Shown: one piece after another, positions 62,564-64,000 of the stretch | Layout of the letters: the number at the start of each line of letters is the position of its first letter | Position numbering within the stretch: the stretch's first letter is position 1 | DNA from: Hymenobacter sp. BT559 | GTDB taxonomy: Bacteria > Bacteroidota > Bacteroidia > Cytophagales > Hymenobacteraceae | NCBI RefSeq assembly: GCF_017571525.1 | Contig: NZ_JAGETY010000004.1 | Location: forward strand, 62,001-126,000 | Reading direction: 5' to 3' | DNA: 64,000 bases | Notes under the pieces: generated by a model | Seen by the model: the letters and a program-made list of their open reading frames with translations, nothing else | The model's database searches: none | What the model was told of the DNA's origin: nothing | Translations under genes and position numbers: made by a program

Positions 62564-64000
62564 TTAATCGAAATACTCTCTGGCAAGTGCTTTATCGTGG
62601 CCGTAGATGTCGTCGCGGAAGTGCGCGTGGCCATTGGCATCAGCCCAGGCCGTGAGGTAAACCAAGTATACCGGCAGCTTCTCTTTGAGCGGCACATACT
62701 TCTCGTGGCGCTGCGCAATGGTGTCCTCGATGACGGCCTGGCTCCAGTTGGAGTTGTTGCGCAGCAGGTACGTGGCAAGCTTGATGGGCTCTTCTACACG
62801 CACGCAACCGTGGCTAAAGCTGCGCTTGGTTTGCGAGAATAGCTCGTCATGGGGCGTGTCGTGAAGATAGATATCGTTAGAGTTGGGAAAGATAAATTTC
62901 ACTTCGCCCAAGTCGTTCTGGGGGCCCGGCCGACGGCGCACTGTGTACTTGAAGTTGTCCTGCGTCACGCCGGCCCAGTCGATAGTAGTAGGGTCTACTA
63001 TGGTGGCTTTGCGGCCATAGCCCTTCACCACTTCCATATCGAGGCGGTCGAGCGTACCCTGGGGGTCGGCCTCCAGCTTAGCACGCAGCTCCTTGTCGAT
63101 AATGCTGTAGGGCACGTTCCAATAGGGCGACAAAACTACATATTCCATTTTATCGGAAAACACCGGCGTTGCGGTCAGCGCTTTGCCCACAATCACGCGC
63201 ATAGTGAGGGCTTCCTTGCCCTGCTCATATACCCGCAGCCGGTACTCCGGAATGTTCACGATGAGGTAGTCGGGCTCAAACTTTTTGGGTAGCCAGCGCC
63301 AGCGCTCCATGTTCAGGATAACCTGGTCGATGCGCGCCTGGATAGGTACATTAAGCTGGCGCAGCGTTTCACCATTTACCAGCCCAGTGGGCGGCAGGCC
63401 CAGGTCGCGCTGAAAACTTTTTACTGCTTCGACCAAAGTAGGGTCGTAGGTATTAGCAGCGGGCGAGGCAGTAACGTTGTTTACGGGCTGGGCCGTAGCC
63501 GCCACGTTAGCCGGCGTCTGGCCAGTGGCCTCGCCGCCTAGCAGGCGCTGGCGCAGCAGGCCCACCACGGGCAGTGTCTGGCCCGGCTTGAGGTGCGTAG
63601 TGCCCGGCAGGGTGGGCCAGCCCCCGGCGGCCTGGCGGGCGCGCAGCAGGGCTAGCGCCTTCTTGAGATTCGTGTATTCGGGGTGCAGCGGCGCGAAGTC
63701 GTAGTAGGGATAGGTGCTTTCCCGCTCACGCAAAATGGTCATCAGCGCGTGGTCGAGCTTGATTTTATTGCGCTTCACTTTCCAGGCGTCGTTCTTGGTA
63801 TCGCGGGGGTTAGCCACGCCGCGATAGTAGTCCGAGGCCCAGGCGAAATAGCTGCCCGACAGGGTCACGTCAAGCTGGCGCTCCAAATGGTTACGGCGCG
63901 CAGTGTCCTGGCCCACGCTTTTGAACTGGGCTAGCAAATCCGTTATCTTCTTGGTGTCATACCGCTTAGGGTCGAGACCATCATCCTTTGCTTTACTTAC
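62564..64000 (-). CDS. L,D-transpeptidase (YcbB type), 5' end missing
   Basis: The frame is open to the right edge, so the start is missing; 478 residues are visible. It is a periplasmic peptidoglycan L,D-transpeptidase (3-3 crosslinks). Order: an N-terminal YcbB-type scaffold region, a peptidoglycan-binding segment (VEAVKSFQRDLGLPPTGLVN), then the catalytic domain (YLIVNIPEYRLRVYEQGKEA, VVLSPYWNVPYSI) with the active-site cysteine in SFSHGCVRV. All key residues are present. A terminator follows the stop. Confidence 0.93.
   Translation of the reverse strand, partial: VSKAKDDGLDPKRYDTKKITDLLAQFKSVGQDTARRNHLERQLDVTLSGSYFAWASDYYRGVANPRDTKNDAWKVKRNKIKLDHALMTILRERESTYPYYDFAPLHPEYTNLKKALALLRARQAAGGWPTLPGTTHLKPGQTLPVVGLLRQRLLGGEATGQTPANVAATAQPVNNVTASPAANTYDPTLVEAVKSFQRDLGLPPTGLVNGETLRQLNVPIQARIDQVILNMERWRWLPKKFEPDYLIVNIPEYRLRVYEQGKEALTMRVIVGKALTATPVFSDKMEYVVLSPYWNVPYSIIDKELRAKLEADPQGTLDRLDMEVVKGYGRKATIVDPTTIDWAGVTQDNFKYTVRRRPGPQNDLGEVKFIFPNSNDIYLHDTPHDELFSQTKRSFSHGCVRVEEPIKLATYLLRNNSNWSQAVIEDTIAQRHEKYVPLKEKLPVYLVYLTAWADANGHAHFRDDIYGHDKALAREYFD

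Overview
The window is GC-rich (about 60% G/C in sampled stretches) and dense in genes on both strands. It looks like a chromosomal segment of a Bacteroidota member of the Hymenobacter/Cytophagales type. Reasons: a DUF5606 protein, a TonB receptor/DUF4249 lipoprotein pair, many lipoproteins, an acyl-ACP desaturase, a DUF427 protein, and recurrent TAnnTTTG-like -7 promoter boxes. The genus is inferred, not proven. I saw no rRNA, tRNA, CRISPR array, transposase, integrase or phage genes.

Layout. 1-6.1 kb: end of a DUF5606 gene, fructose-bisphosphatase, aspartate kinase, peroxiredoxin, Kdo transferase and RsgA. 6.1-16.9 kb: three Gfo/Idh/MocA dehydrogenases, a tandem DUF1080 protein, an SDR, ElaA, a hydroxyisobutyrate-dehydrogenase-like enzyme, a fasciclin lipoprotein, a cyclophilin and a MoxR/ChlI-like AAA+ ATPase. 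17-22.3 kb: dihaem cytochrome c, cupin, the VWA partner of the AAA+ ATPase, DUF427, a quinone-reductase-like enzyme and acyl-ACP desaturase. 22.6-26.2 kb: a minus-strand operon (TIGR01777 protein, small membrane protein, GbsR/MarR regulator, membrane-SRPBCC protein, methyltransferase) behind a 46-bp palindromic operator. 26.2-39.4 kb: nucleotidyltransferase, TonB receptor, AraC/SDR pair, a frameshifted nucleotidyltransferase, catalase, TMEM175-like channel, M28 peptidase, VOC and NIPSNAP proteins.

39.4-49 kb is the most unusual part. It carries both components of the bacterial RNA-repair cassette, Pnkp (kinase-phosphatase-ligase) and Hen1 (3'-terminal 2'-O-methyltransferase). Between them lie a TonB/DUF4249 pair and a strongly AT-rich gene encoding a DUF262 (GmrS/D-like) plus AlbA_2 (Schlafen-like) fusion, a plausible horizontally acquired defence gene. 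The pnkp gene has taken up two palindromic repeat elements in frame, lengthening the protein without breaking it.

49-64 kb: a beta-propeller secreted protein, a xylose-isomerase-like TIM barrel, a family 1 glycosidase, a glycosyltransferase/LpxH-like/small-membrane-protein operon, a Nudix hydrolase, a DEAD-box helicase, a small unlisted lipoprotein gene, an AT-rich gene-poor kilobase, an XRE-type regulator with a proline/alanine-rich tail and its own palindromic operator, and a partial L,D-transpeptidase.

A second theme is palindromic repeats. At least three families of 70-110 bp hairpins sit mostly between convergent genes. Some supply stop codons or C-terminal residues to neighbouring proteins, and two are inside pnkp.
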